Below are positions 22,620-34,539 of a DNA stretch of 64,000 nucleotides, in pieces. This stretch comes from Siphonodentalium dalli (Eukaryota; Mollusca; Scaphopoda; Gadilida; Siphonodentaliidae). Every line of letters starts with the position of its first letter. Position 1 is the stretch's first letter. The stretch covers positions 161,035,465 through 161,099,464 of the forward strand of contig CP136068.1 of assembly GCA_032622095.1 (NCBI GenBank). The letters run 5' to 3'. A program made the translations under genes and the position numbers. The notes under the pieces were generated by a model. The model was not told the origin of the DNA. It was given only the letters and a program-made list of their open reading frames with translations, and searched no databases.

Positions 22620-23585
22620 AGGTCTCCTCATGCTAGTGTGGATGGGGGAGGGACTAGTGAAAAAAATGGAGGACTGGACTCAATTGGACTGGGCGTTCAA
22701 ATGCAGTAGGTTTCATGAAAGTCGGATCATTTTCCTGTGCATTGGTATAGCATATTCGATCCAAAATGTAAGCGACCAAAGCTGAGATATGCATATTTTC
22801 AGTTTGATCTCACCTTGCCGTGATCACTTGTATTGATAATCTGATATTATCATTATATTGATGCCCAGGACACTGACCATATTTTTGGGTATTTGAAGGG
22901 ACAAACGGTTTACAGAAATATGTAAATTACACATTATGTTATTCTTGAGTACATTTGCCCTTTAATAATTTTAATACATGTGACACCTATGTAAAATGGA
23001 AATATTATGTACAAACTCTCAAGAATTGTTTTCAACACAATCACGGCTGGATAAACTTGGAGGAGCGTATAGTTCCAAATGGTGTCGACCAGTTCTCGAG
23101 ATTAACTGTCGGTATATATTTTTGTTTAAAGCATCACTCAACAACATGTTGCGGACACACACACATCTGCACACTGATGTGGAAATGAGAACCCAACACT
23201 CACCTAACATACATTTCGCGTGAAGGTCATGTGCAATGCTAACCTTGTTCACAGTTCCACAAAAGTATGTATTATCTTAATTTCATCTTCGGAATATGTG
23301 CAAAATCGGCACCAATTTTAAACTCTCAATATTTACGATCAGTCTGCTCCTGGACATTTTTTTATTTTAATTTTGACAGTTTGACAATACAAACATCGCC
23401 GATGTTATATTCCAAAATACGAAAAGCGAACATTTCCGTGCCACGAGACAATTTCGATAGCTGACAACGACTTTATATCAACATTGCATATGACTGTCAT
23501 GTGAAATGAAGTTATATGAGTTTTGATACCAATTTCTACATAAATATGCAAGGCAAAATGTCATTGAAGCTTGAAGACAATATAT
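22620..23585. repeat. Segmental repeat S, copy 1 (single minisatellite unit)
   Basis: Matches 62165-63738 along its length. Shared stretches include AAAGTCGGATCATTTTCCTG, TCACCTTGCCGTGATCACTT, CATGTGACACCTATGTA and GCGAACATTTCCG(T/C)GCCACG. Here the 42-bp unit (ATGGTG(T/G)CGACCAGT(T/G)...) is present about once. In the other copy it has expanded to about sixteen. Confidence 0.75.
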
Positions 23586-24783
23586 ACATCGACCGTTGAT
23601 CGCGATCGCTGGGAGCGGCAATCTTGACCTGCACGTTCCTGCACGGGTATCTGACTGAGAATGGAACTTCCACAATTAAAATCTACTCTCTTAGTTCCAA
23701 TACTCATTTCTGTTATTCGTTATAATCTATCTAAATGTTCATTAAATAGAAGTAGAATCATCATGAACTGGACATGCTGTTCATGTTTACCAGCTGAAGT
23801 TTTGGAACATGTAGCTTTTTTTAGTCGCGTTGTAACTTTCTGTGGGCAGCACTTGAATTATTGATACCCGTGAAGACCATTCGCGCAAACTGAAGTGTAT
23901 TCTTCTGACATGTTGAAACAATAATACGGTAGAGAAGATAGTGCATGATTGTATCATATAATCCACATTGCAGACTCTCACACATGTATATTGGTTTGCC
24001 TAGCCGTCTCCTGTGGGGAGAATCCTATCAAGCTGGGCCGGCCTCCCCAGAAGATTCTTAGACTCATAGGACGTTACGAATGTACTGAAACTATTGCGCT
24101 GACTCCAGCAGCATCATGCGTGTGAATGACAAGGAATGCTTCTTTGGACATCTGTTAACAAAACAGTTGTCACTCGCCGTCGAGGGTGACATTGAGATTT
24201 TTCACCCGCTCGAAAACTGAAAGTTTCCCACGACAGCGGGTGTCAACTGTATAGTATGCAAGTGGTGACATGGTGTCGAAACATAAATATATGCGCATTC
24301 TCGGGTCGAATCGATTCCTTGCAGAGCACATGCTCGACCGGAAGTAACTGACTGGAGAGAGCCATCGAGCTGCGGCAAATGATCAAGATGACAGTGTAAC
24401 TTAAATGATGATTAATTATTAAACATGTGCATTGTGTCAATGTAATACAAGCTGCGTTCACACACGGCCCTCTCTCTTCTAGTGACACAGCTCACAACAC
24501 CATTATAATGGGATCTCATACCTCAATATCAGGAAGGCATCACATTAGGAGCGCCCACAGATGGTATATGTAGAATCAACGTTGGAAGTTTTCCTCATCT
24601 CCTCATCAACTTATGTTGTATGAGTTATTCGTATATCGCAATCATTGCCTGGACAACCAGGGTTAAAGCACACGAGATAGTACACGCATGGAGCGAATTA
24701 ACCATTTATTTGACTTTTAGTATGTTATTCAAAGAAATGGAACAATAAGTTTATTTTGATAATTGTGGCATGACATAGAGACA
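23586..24783. other. Stretch with nothing recognised
   Basis: No gene or repeat was identified. It would include the promoter of the PAN exon that follows, but I see no convincing TATA box. Confidence 0.35.
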
Positions 24784-25086
24784 ATGGAACGGAGGCATCC
24801 ACAGGTGAGGACAATTAAAGGACTTAAGTGGTGTTGGTTGTGTGATCAGTTGAAATTCGGATTGTTGTGTGGTTTGCTGTTCAATGTTGTCGCCGCTACA
24901 ATCCACCCTGTTCAATCTCAAGCAGATCGTTTTCTGACTGAAATAAAACTTTCAAATGTCAAGAGATGTGAGACAATGTGTAAGAGACATGCGGACTGTA
25001 CTAAGATCGGATACAATGTTAAAACAAAGATGTGCGTTCTCCTGCAGTCAGAAAGTTCGAGAATGGTGCAAAAACCGAAGGAATAG
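24784..25086 (+). CDS. Signal peptide and PAN/apple-like exon, possible 5' exon of gene B
   Basis: The first ATG in frame is at 24784. The 100-residue reading has a basic start (MERRHPQVRTIKGLK), a hydrophobic core (FGLLCGLLFNVVAA) with a likely signal-peptidase site after it, and then a cysteine pattern: KRCETMCKRHADC, IGYN, KMCVLL. That order (C-x3-C, x5, C, Y/N, C-x-L-L) is typical of a PAN/apple module, a protein- or glycan-binding fold of secreted proteins. The frame meets TAG at 25084, but a strong donor (CAGAG|GTAAGG) lies at 25113/25114. Read one base earlier, the tail is open to that donor and would leave it in phase 1, the phase of the EGF exon at 47486. It may therefore be exon 1 of gene B with an indel in this sequence, a decayed exon, or a short secreted protein. 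I favour the first, weakly. Confidence 0.55.
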   Translation: MERRHPQVRTIKGLKWCWLCDQLKFGLLCGLLFNVVAATIHPVQSQADRFLTEIKLSNVKRCETMCKRHADCTKIGYNVKTKMCVLLQSESSRMVQKPKE

Positions 25087-25470
25087 TTCACGATAGACAT
25101 CGAAGGCACAGAGGTAAGGCGTCAGATATTTATTCATGTTAGTATATAATATATCAGGATAATCATGGATTTAGTATTTGATTACAGTGGGTGCCCTTGG
25201 CGCCCAACCACGCATTGTATGACGTCGCCGTCTATTGAAGCTTTATTACACCTAATATGGTTATATATTGCGTGATGACCCAGTTGAACGATAAGAGCCG
25301 TGTCACTCCCCACGTGTCACGTTCGTAATATGTGTATTACGTTATGGGGTTACTGTTATGTATATTATGTGATGACGTCGACGAACAATGGGAGCCTCGC
25401 CCTGAATTATGTTCCTAATAGGTGTATTACCTCATATTATGTCAACGCGAGATAATTCACTGAGTTAAAG
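25087..25470. other. Stretch after the PAN exon
   Basis: Starts with the GTAAGG donor at 25114. The remainder has loosely repeated phrases (GTATTACGT, TATTATGT, GATGACGTCG) but no gene. Confidence 0.35.
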
Positions 25471-25489
25471 GAACGCGAGGCACCCACCC

Positions 25490-25850
25490 GTCTCGGTGTG
25501 TATGTGTTAAAGGGGCGTGATGCACTCATAGTGTGGATGCTAAATGGTCACGATGTACCAGTGGTGGGTGAATGTTAAAGGGACACGATGCACTCACACT
25601 GTGTGACTATTGAAGGGAGACAATGCGCTCGCAATGCGTAGATGTTAAAGTGGCGGAACTCTCCGTATGATAGTGTTACAGATACTCGCGATACCCACAG
25701 TGTGAATTAAAAGGACACGAGGCACTCACAGTGTGTGAGTGTTAAAGGGAGACAATGCACTCACGGTGGGGAATGTTAGAGGATACGTGGAAATCTTTGT
25801 GTGAAAATGGCAAAGGGATACGAGGCAATCTCGGTATGTGAATGTTATCG
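25490..25850. repeat. Degenerate ~43-bp minisatellite
   Basis: About eight imperfect units follow the pattern GTGAATGTTAAAGGGA(G/C)AC(G/A)A(T/G)GCACTCACAGTGT. It directly abuts the 3' end of the decayed DIRS-like element, where the hexamer GTTAGC is repeated (25853-25870). Confidence 0.7.
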
Positions 25851-25865
25851 TTAGCGTTAGCGTTA

Positions 25866-26185
25866 TCTTTTTCCAAGACGACACTTAGGAACATATATGG
25901 GGAGGAACCAGCCAATTTGTCCCCTCGCTCCATGAACATTTGAACGCATTGACCCCGTCCGCGGCACTTACATTTCGAATTGAAAACAATTATATTCAGA
26001 TGTGAAATATCTGGCAAAACGATCCACGATATGTGGTCCCCATTTCGAATAAAAATGCTGACAAACTTGGACGAATTTCCCAATCTGAAAATCATGTGTT
26101 CGGCTCAGAGCGTCAACATTCCAATTAAGCTTTCTTGGAATCCACCCTTCTAACAATACTATGTCATATTGAGAACATAAACATA
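25866..26185 (-). pseudogene. DIRS-like retrotransposon, part downstream of the Tc1 insertion
   Basis: On the minus strand this reads IVLLEGWIPRKLNWNVDALSR, the end of the RNase H region as seen in DIRS-type polyproteins (…W-I-P-R-x-x-N-x-x-A-D-x-L-S-R). It then reads KWGPHIVDRFA, a phrase characteristic of the linker to the next domain. After a frame change a segment resembling the following G-T-x-x-(V/M)-…-W-x-x-P block appears (GTGSMRSNVHGARGQIGW). Nothing of a tyrosine recombinase remains. Together with 27771-29450 it forms one element split by the Tc1 insertion. Several frame changes make it non-coding. Confidence 0.7.
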
Positions 26186-26308
26186 AACAAGAAAGCCCCC
26201 CCCCTAATATAATTTGTAATATTTTCGGGGATATTGGGTTGATCTTGATGAAACTTTTCACAAAAGCTTATTGTAGCTAGAGACACAATCCATACGAAGG
26301 GCAGCCCT
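26186..26308. repeat. Tc1 element inverted repeat, left
   Basis: About 120 bp, complementary to 27655-27770 with roughly 80 percent identity by eye. Confidence 0.85.
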
Positions 26309-26400
26309 TTGAGTGTGTTATGTCTGAGCATCGATTGAATAGTGGGGGTAGATTTCAAAAATGACAAACGCGATCACAATGAGATTGTATCAATGCACCA

Positions 26401-27371
26401 CTATCGTGTGGAGCCACATTTTCGCTCGATAACCTGCTGGCATCGGTACCGCATGTCGTTGATGAGACGAGCGTTTCTACGCTGTGGAATTTCCCTCCAT
26501 TCGTCCTGCAACAGACGGTGCATGTCAGCGAGCTCTCTTCGGTTGGTCCCATAAATGTTCAATCGGGTTGCGATCTGGCAAGTTTGCAGGCCATGCCATC
26601 CTCTCAATACCATGTTGATGAATGAAATCATTCGCGATGCGTCCTCTGTGGGGGCGAACATTGTCATCCATAAACAAGAACTGGGCTCCTACTGCAATAG
26701 CTCGCCTTTCTACGTGTGGTCGGAGTACCTCATCCACATATCGGATCCCATTCAGATTCCAATAACAGGAATGAGTTCAGTCTTAGTCTTATGTGTGGTG
26801 CTCATACCATCCCACACCATAACACTAGCGCCTCCGAATGCCACCACAGGCTCAACGCAACATTCAGAATGCCTTTCACCTCGGCGCCTCAACACACGCT
26901 TACTCCCATCGATATGGCGCCGGCACGTACGGGTTTCGTACGTGATTAAGACATTCGCCCATTGCCGTCGATTCCATCGCGCGTGGTTCCTGGCCCAGCG
27001 CAGCCTTGATGCTTTGTGCCGTAATAAAAGTGCAGCGTTCTTTACCAGGCGGCGGAACTATGCAGACGATCCTGGTAGTCTGGGCACTGACCCCTCTTGC
27101 ACCAGCATGCAGGTGGTCCCGGATCACTCTTGCGGTGGACGTCCTCATACACAGTGTAGCGTTTGTTAAATAACGATCTTGTCTGGCGGTAACCGTTGTA
27201 ACCATCGGTCTTCCAGTTCTGGCGCGATCATGGCCAGTCTGCATGTATCGCTCTCTTATCTTCCGTATGTTTTGGCGTTACCCCCATGCGGCGGGCAACA
27301 TGTTTTGTTGCGAAATTCTCCTCCAAAAGGCCAATACCTATGTCTCTGTTTTGGGGTGTTATTCGACCCAT
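26401..27371 (-). pseudogene. Tc1/mariner DDE transposase, decayed
   Basis: The reading starts at the ATG at 27369-27371 with MGRITPQNRDIGIGLLEE and a helix-turn-helix phrase (VARRMGVTPKHT). A stop (after HADWP) and frame changes follow. The catalytic core is clear. DGSKRVLRRRGERH corresponds to the segment after the first catalytic aspartate, but that aspartate is replaced (LITYET where family members have a D-E-S core). The second aspartate is present in FMDDNVRPHRG, and the final acidic residue in RNPIEHLWD. A one-base frame change lies near 26755 and another near 26525. The C-terminus (DEWREIPQ ... MRYRCQQVI) ends at 26401. The usual length is about 340 residues and this remnant spans 324 codons. 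With a lost catalytic residue and several breaks it cannot be active. Confidence 0.88.
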
Positions 27372-27654
27372 CACTGGTTGATTTCAACCTTCCCAACAAA
27401 AGGGGTATGGAACGACTGAAGGGAGTCAGTGTGGACAAGGCACATGCTGTTCCCATTCGGCACAATTATGCTCTAAAGCATGCATGGGACTCACAACATC
27501 ATTTAGGGACACAAGTTACAGGCAGTACACACTATGTAATCAATGGAACAATACTGTGTCCGAGATCACTCTACATGTACGTGTGTGTTTGCTATTTTTG
27601 AAAAGCTCCCCTCCTCCAATCAATTCGTACTCAGTCGGCCGAAACATCATTTAT

Positions 27655-27770
27655 AGGGCTATCCTTCGCATGAATTGTGTCTTAAGCTCCAATAATGATT
27701 TGTGGATAGTTTCATCAAACTCCACCCAAAATCTCCGAAAATATTACACATTATATTAGGGGGGACTTTT
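27655..27770. repeat. Tc1 element inverted repeat, right
   Basis: Partner of 26186-26308. The outer edge reads CCCCCCTAATATAATG on the complement strand. Confidence 0.85.
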
Positions 27771-29450
27771 TATGTGTTTATTTCACAAACTTCAAGTGCA
27801 ATTGTATGTAGATCCGGTTTATTACTTCCGGTATCTAAAATTGAACAAACGTTTCTGTTGTTTGTAAGCCACTGAACAACTTTACCTGAAATTACCTCAG
27901 GACGATTGTTTAAACCTCTAAATAACGCCTCCGCTTCGCGCCACGTGGAACTTAGTTTACTTTCAGTAAAATGCCATGGCCATATCACATTAGGCGGATT
28001 AGTCCCATTGCATGAGATATAACAATTTTATCGATATCCTTGCGACCACCCAAACAATTACATCGCTTTTATCTGAGATGCATTCTGAAAATCAGACCCA
28101 GGGCAACGCCCCGAACGAATCAATTTGCTGGCCTTTCTGTAAAAACAAAAAGTCATCACCCGGTCTAAAGTAACCGAAAAAAACCGACTTCTGCTGTTCC
28201 GCGTTCAAATGAGTATAATCTTTGAGCGAAAAATGTTGATCTGTCGCATATATTGAACATTGGTTCATATTTTCCTCAAAATCAGTTTTGTCAACCATAC
28301 CATTTGCGTTAAAAGATTCACCTGCGACCCATGAATTGATATCAGCACGCATCCATTCGTCTAAAATAAGAACCATAACCAGTCGACGATGTGTCACTTT
28401 TAACTTAGAAATTAGAAACTGGCAAGGCTAGCTGTTTGACATTGACCCGCTTGATATTTTCCCGCCAACATATTAGCTCCCTAGTGCGCGATCTTCCAAC
28501 AAAACTGAAGCGTTCCATCTAGCCTTTGTATTCAAAACCTTATGTAAATAAATTATGTATAGATAGGCACGTTTTCCAGTGACAAACCGTCGTCCAAAAC
28601 CATTATTATATGAAAACACTGCGATCTCCAATGTCGGATTACATCCTTCATCAATTTTGAAAAAAATATATCCAGTCGAGGACAAGCCAAACGCTAAAAC
28701 GTTAAAATTATTATATATTTTTTTTTACATCAGCACTCTCCCATGCAAACCCAAGATATTGCCCCTGTTACTGGGGTAAAGCAACATGATGATATACTGA
28801 TTAAAGATTAAGTGAAATTCCAACTTTTGAAAACAAATCTTGAGTGATTTTAGCATCTTCAAAACATTTTTTTCAGTGCAGTTTTTACAGTGCAAAACCA
28901 AACGCGGCATAAAATCCTTGTTTAATGCAACTGTCAACTGAGTCACCACTTTTGGCTGAAAAGCTAATTCAGATGTACAACCCAGCGATAATAATTTATC
29001 AATTTGAGCTGAAACAAAATCTGCATTTGACAAATCAGACGAATTATTTTTTTGAAATATACCCCTATCGGTGTCTATAAATGGAATAGCATAACCGTTT
29101 TCAATCAGATTCAAAATAAATTCACTAGCTTCAATATATGCTTCCAGAATGCCAAGCCTTCTTTTAGGCGACCAACTGGTGAAATTTTTAAGTTGTCATT
29201 AACCAGAACGTTTTGTGTAAAATAAGAACATATTGGTCAAAAAATGTAAACGTGACCTGCTCAACATCTGAGATGGGAACTTTGAAAAATGGTGTTTCAA
29301 TAAAATTGCTTTTAAATGTACTTAACTTATTGTTTTCAAGCATTCACTGTGCCACTCCTGCCAACAAGGCACCCATGATCTCCCCTCCAATGCCGGAACT
29401 TTCCACACGCCCAGCACGTTTGCCCTGTCCATAAGAAGGTTGAGTATGTA
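27771..29450 (-). pseudogene. DIRS-like retrotransposon, reverse transcriptase and RNase H region
   Basis: On the minus strand, the region from about 29110 down reads YAIPFIDTDRGIFQKNN, DFVSAQIDKLLSLGC and PKVVTQLTVALN, followed by a degraded L-V-L-x-x-K segment. Next come SVYHHVALP and YLGFAWES (about 28740-28850), then NVLAFGLSSTGYIFFKI near 28690, equivalent to the V-L-P-F-G-L-S-S-A-P-Y-x-F-x-K of DIRS and related elements. SDTSSTGYGSYF near 28390 is the RNase H start. SSTWREAEALFRG, VVQWLTNNRNVC and GSNKPDLHTIALEVCEI at 27775-27960 are its later motifs. There are multiple stops and frame changes. No intact catalytic (F/Y)xDD was found. DIRS elements use a tyrosine recombinase instead of an integrase, but that domain is not preserved here. 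Confidence 0.75.
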
Positions 29451-30369
29451 CCGGAACATTAACAGGGTATGGTTGAAATCTTCTATTAACTTTCTTTCTT
29501 TTCACCATGTTTTGTGTTTGTCCTCGTTACACGCATATCAGCGCTCCTCAGTCGTTGTTCGTCGTCTGCATCCAATGTAAATGAGTTCTGCTCGTACTCC
29601 TGCACTGTGTTCCATCCACCTTCGGACGAGTTTAATAAGTATCTGCTTGTCCTTAAGTAAAGCTATGCCTTCACCGTTTGCATTTTGCAGCATCGATGAC
29701 CTCCTACGTTGGGTTCCCGTCATAAAGTTGAGCGTAAGCCTCCTTTGAATTGATCTTCGTTCTCTTTGCTTTTGAATATGCTAGAATCTGCTCGAAGATA
29801 CTCTATGTTTGTTACCTGAGAATCTGACAGCTCTTTCTGAGTTCACTTTATGGAATTCTCAAATCTCTCAATTATGTGCGTGACCAAGTTGTTAGTTCGT
29901 TGCAATAACTCACATTGGGCAGCCCTTAAAAGCGGAAGCCTCTTGAGCAGAAATAATGCGTGACAACTCAGAAGTATCCATTGTCAGTAAAGATATAGAT
30001 GTGACGCGGTGGTCAGCGACAGCCAGAATGACTAACAGTACACAATCACATGACCTCATTAATTCAGAACTCATGCGCCCTGCATGCTCGACTCGCTTGA
30101 CACGCCTAAGCTCAGACTGAGCGCATATTCAATATCAACCAACTTCCTATAGCTACTTTTCAATTAATCCGCTTTTGCTATTCTTTCAAGGCGTTTAGAC
30201 AACTATTTTCGGCTATACGATGTAACGCAGAAAATCTTAAAATATTCGCGAATGTTCACATCAAAGCTGGCGGATTGAACTGTCAATAATATATGTTTTG
30301 GACGTTTCGCAGAATAGTGACAAAACTGTTGTCTAAAGCAGTTATACGGTGATTACAACTTAACGGGCG
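29451..30369. other. Possible 5' part of the DIRS-like element, otherwise unrecognised
   Basis: Minus-strand frames (for example 29723-29538, basic and glutamine-rich) could be degraded gag-like sequence of the neighbouring element. I cannot show this. No other feature was seen. Confidence 0.25.
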
Positions 30370-31650
30370 TTATAGGCCAGGCAAATATGGACATAGGTGT
30401 CGCCTCGAGAGGGAATTTATGGGACCTACATTTTTGGTTAGCGTAAATACTAAACTTTCGGAATCCGTATGTTGGATATGTCAGATAAGCGGACTTTTTT
30501 CTCACCGCGTGGTTTTCTTGAGGCACCCGATGAAAAAAATCTGTCATTTTTTAAATAAAGCCGACATTATTGACAGAGTATTTTCACACATTTTGAGAAG
30601 AAACATTCGTCCAATTTTGATACATGAGAGTGGGGCGATAACCAGAGTAGGGTAATACATGTAACCATTGAATCTCGGAATGACAATCATGACGTCATGT
30701 GACGTCGACTAATATTTTGGGTGAGAAAAATATGACGATTCACGCAAAGCGTTGTCTTTAGATTCTTTTAAATCACAAAGTAAGATGGGTATGCCACATT
30801 GTGTTATACCATGTGAAACTACTGCCAATTGGCTATATTTTGATATATAACTTATCGCTGCAGGCCGCATTATTTTTTATCAGAGGCAGAAATATCAACC
30901 CTCCCCCCTAAAGTTAAGATGCGCCATGCTTTGGTATAAGGCACACATAACTCACGGTTACATGTCAATAGGCTTAATTAACACAACGGCCGTTGAAAGT
31001 CTGCTAAAGAATGTAATAATATATAAGTTCCTGTCTACAAACTCGAACATTAAAGTAGAAACAATATATAATTGACCCCCAGACCCGAAATTTTAATAAA
31101 TTTTAGAATTTTTCCTAAAAAATGATATAAAACGCATTTTTTAAATTTTCTAGAAGGCAAAAAAAGAAAATAATTAGTAAGGATGGACATAATTCGTGTA
31201 TACGGCAATTTCATTCCTCCTTGGATTAAAAAATTACATACTAATCCAAAATGGCTGCCAATATGGCAGCCGCAATATAGGTGGAAATTGGGAAATATGT
31301 AAGAATGCACAATTACTTGCTTAAATGGCTTAACTAACAAAGCTGTCGTTGATGAACTGCTAAACTATAGTTCAATGTATATATCCCGATATAAAACTCG
31401 AACAATAAAGTGAAAATTTTACACAATGCACCTCCTGGCACAAAATTTTGATAAAATTTTGCTATTTTTCTCCAAAAAATAACCTAAAACCATTTTTGTC
31501 ATCTTCTCGGAAGCCATAAAGCGCAGAATGTAGCGTGGTGGAGATATTTGGTGTGTAATATAATTCAATGTCGTTTTTGGATTACAAAATGGCTTAATAA
31601 CGCATTTATCGCCATTGCCGCCGTCTAATGTCTCACACAACCCAAAGTAT
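30370..31650. repeat. Left inverted arm of the 5.5-kb foldback
   Basis: Complement of 34540-35852. Contains two ~350-bp subunits (30980-31340 and 31340-31650), each ending in a GTGAAAATTTTA/GTAGAAACAATATA-like phrase. Confidence 0.7.
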
Positions 31651-34539
31651 TATATTCATTGTATCATGTTACTCCGGGACATCATGATGCGCAATTCTAT
31701 TTAAAATTTCTACCAGAATGGTGCCCATTATTGACGAATCTTGCATTCATGAGCATTCGTGCTCAAGTAATCCGTGTCCCTTGAAACAGTTGGCAATTTG
31801 AGCGAGGTATTTACAGATGAACAGGATTGTTTAAAACGAAGAACCGAGTAACAGTAATACATTGAATGCCTGATCGTTATTTATGCCAGTTATCTTTGAC
31901 ATACTCAATAAGAAATTACTTAAACCCGACAATAGAAGGTCAATCTTTCTCAAAGGATATTATTCCAAGTGCTACCAGACATGATGGTACATATGGAGGT
32001 GGATATGTCGTGGATACCATTATCGAAGTCTGTGCTAGACGAGGTTGATGCGGGTTCACACCCCGACTTGATTGGGCGAAAATGGGACCGATTTTAAAGC
32101 TAGATGTGAGATAAGGAACATATCATTTTGCCATCCGATGAATACATGACCACTTCGATAAGAAATGATAATTTGTTCACACTCACTGAAGCAACCATAT
32201 TTGAAGCAGTGATTTTGATTCTGAGTCAGTGCCCCCATTAATCTTTTATATATACAATCTACATTGCTGTACAATAGCTTCGACCCACAGAAGACGGTCG
32301 TGATAACACCGAGTGAATTTTTCCAGACACTAAATCACCATCGCCGCTTTCATTAACTAGTGTCCAATATCGCAAAGAAGATGAGATTCAGAAAAATATA
32401 GCGCTCGTCGTACAAAATTAGTTCAGATTTTGCATCTTCTGAAAAATTGTTTGATCAGTGATAAACATAAGAATAGTCCAGAATGAGAATCCCTCCTGTG
32501 TGTCTAACTTAATTATGCAGTTTCTGTTGAACAAGATCGCCACGAAGGACCGATTTATTTGCAATATATGAACGCGATTACCTTCAGAAATATAACTGTT
32601 GTTTCCAAATTGGTGGAAAAGGAAACTTGTCTACGTTATGTTACATTTGAACGGCCCATATTCAGACCAGGAGACCTGCTGCTGTTGCAAGCACCATTGG
32701 TGTTTGAAACGTAAAAATCATGCCATTAATGTTTCAATCGGGCTTTATTCAATATTCGTATTTACCGGCAACACCGGCGGAAAACAATATGGCGAATAAT
32801 TCCTCGTCCCCATATCGTCCTGATTGAACAAAGACATATGCATGTATTCCCCACACGCTATTCAGTAAATACTAAACTACGGCTATCGTGTCCAGTTGCT
32901 GATTTCGCTCAGCACATTCGGAGTTGTTATGGATGAGTTATCGTATATCAGATTCTGGTCTGCACAGAAGTTGTTGCTATTTGTCATTTCTGAGATGCAG
33001 AGACAAATTACACCAAGACTCGTGATCCCATTTTGTTTTACCCATTTGCACATCAAACACTATCACAATATAACATCAGGATACGCACTATAGACTGTAC
33101 CCTCGCGTCGCGCATAGTGGTGTAACAAAAGATACATTTGAATTTAACTGTAACACATCTGGCGTTAGATATGACCGGTGGGTGGAATTATAATGCTTTA
33201 ATCGTGGACGGCCATAATCAAGATATGGTATGTTTTCAGACATCTGACCCGCTGGCATCAGCAGGTCCCTAACCGCATTATTTTTGGACTTATCTAGATA
33301 GTTATTATACGCATCCTGGTATCAACCTTTGTATGGCATGTATACAAATAATTGCAATTGTCGTCCTTTTCATTTTGTTGTCATAATGAGCTAAAACTTA
33401 CACTGGGATACCAAACGTTCAAAATGTATCAGTCTACATGATAAAACTTCATGCCAATTATCCAATCTATATGTTGTTTTCTGAGTGTACAGCCTTTCAG
33501 AAGTAATCCTACCTACTCATCAGCATAGAAAGATATGGGTAATATGAGTGTTCATCTAGCATGGGATAACTGCCAGTATTTGGGGTACCTCGTCTTACAA
33601 GCAATTGTTCAGTCACTTCGAGGGCAAATGAGGTGACACGAGACTCCAGTACCATACTATACAGTGTAAGATACAATCGAAATGTATAGGAACATAGTTT
33701 GACAGTTGTATGTGATTGACCACATCGCTGGTATTTTCGTTGTTGGAAATGTCGCTTAGAGCCTTGACTTTGCTTTGCAACTTATCTACTGCTAGTACAA
33801 GCAAATACATCCCACCCGTTAAGCAGCTGACAAATTACAAGAGGGATATCAACCAGGTTTACATCTCCTTGTGTGCGAAATATGTGTCATGGAAAATAAT
33901 CCGGTAAATGTTAGAATACAAAATTCAGCGATTCTATTGTGTGATGATGAAACAGAACGAACGTGTATAATGTGACGGTTTGATAATTTGCGGACTTGGC
34001 AGCAATTTCTATTGGTCAGTGAGATCCATTTATACTTACTTTTAGAACGGTATACATGAGACCCATTGTATCGGTAGCTCCGTTCTTGTAATCACGCCTC
34101 GTTGATAGAGGGTAACCAACGATTCGTATCAACATGAGTTATTTGATGAGGTATATATATCCGAATTGGTTAATTGGTTAATTCTGTTATTCGTGGTTGC
34201 ATTTTGTTAGAAATAGCCATAGAGAGTGCCAAGTATGCTTAAATATCGTGTTAGATGTAATATAACCCACACAATTCCATTATTCTTTTCGCAAAGATAG
34301 TCAGACAGCCATCTGCCTTAAACTAATCATGTTCATTGTGAAATAATTTGCACGACATGCCACCGATTTTGAAGAACAAATCTTACTTGAGCGCGAATGA
34401 ATGCAAATTTTGTCGATCCACTCACTCGTGGGTACAATCTGGTTGTCATTTCAATAGAACTGGCCACTATTACGTGATAGTATTGCAAAATGATATGAAT
34501 ATAATAGGACTATTGGTTTTATAAGACATTGCATTGCGA
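31651..34539. other. Central part of the 5.5-kb foldback, no gene recognised
   Basis: No domain was found on either strand. A SINE-like copy lies at 32035-32170 (see 16700-16805). The rest is AT-rich with only short open frames. Confidence 0.4.

Larger units (their letters stand above)
26186..27770 (-). mobile_element. Tc1/mariner-type transposon, ~1.58 kb, inserted in the DIRS-like element
   Basis: Inverted ends are at 26186-26308 and 27655-27770. Both begin near a poly-C run followed by CTAATATAAT and continue through AATATTTTCGG, GATGAAACT and GACACAAT to AGCCCT. TA stands at both outer edges (26184-26185 and 27771-27772). The transposase lies between the repeats on the minus strand. The DIRS-like RNase H reading stops at one side and resumes at the other, which proves insertion. 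The long (~120-bp) inverted repeats still align well, so the element is not very old, although its transposase is dead. Confidence 0.88.

Noticed and set aside
24763-24783. An earlier start for the PAN exon at 24763
   Set aside because: The codon there is TTG. The first ATG in frame is 24784 and gives a normal signal peptide.
26555-27169. A 204-codon + strand frame
   Set aside because: It is antisense to the Tc1 transposase, which accounts for the openness.
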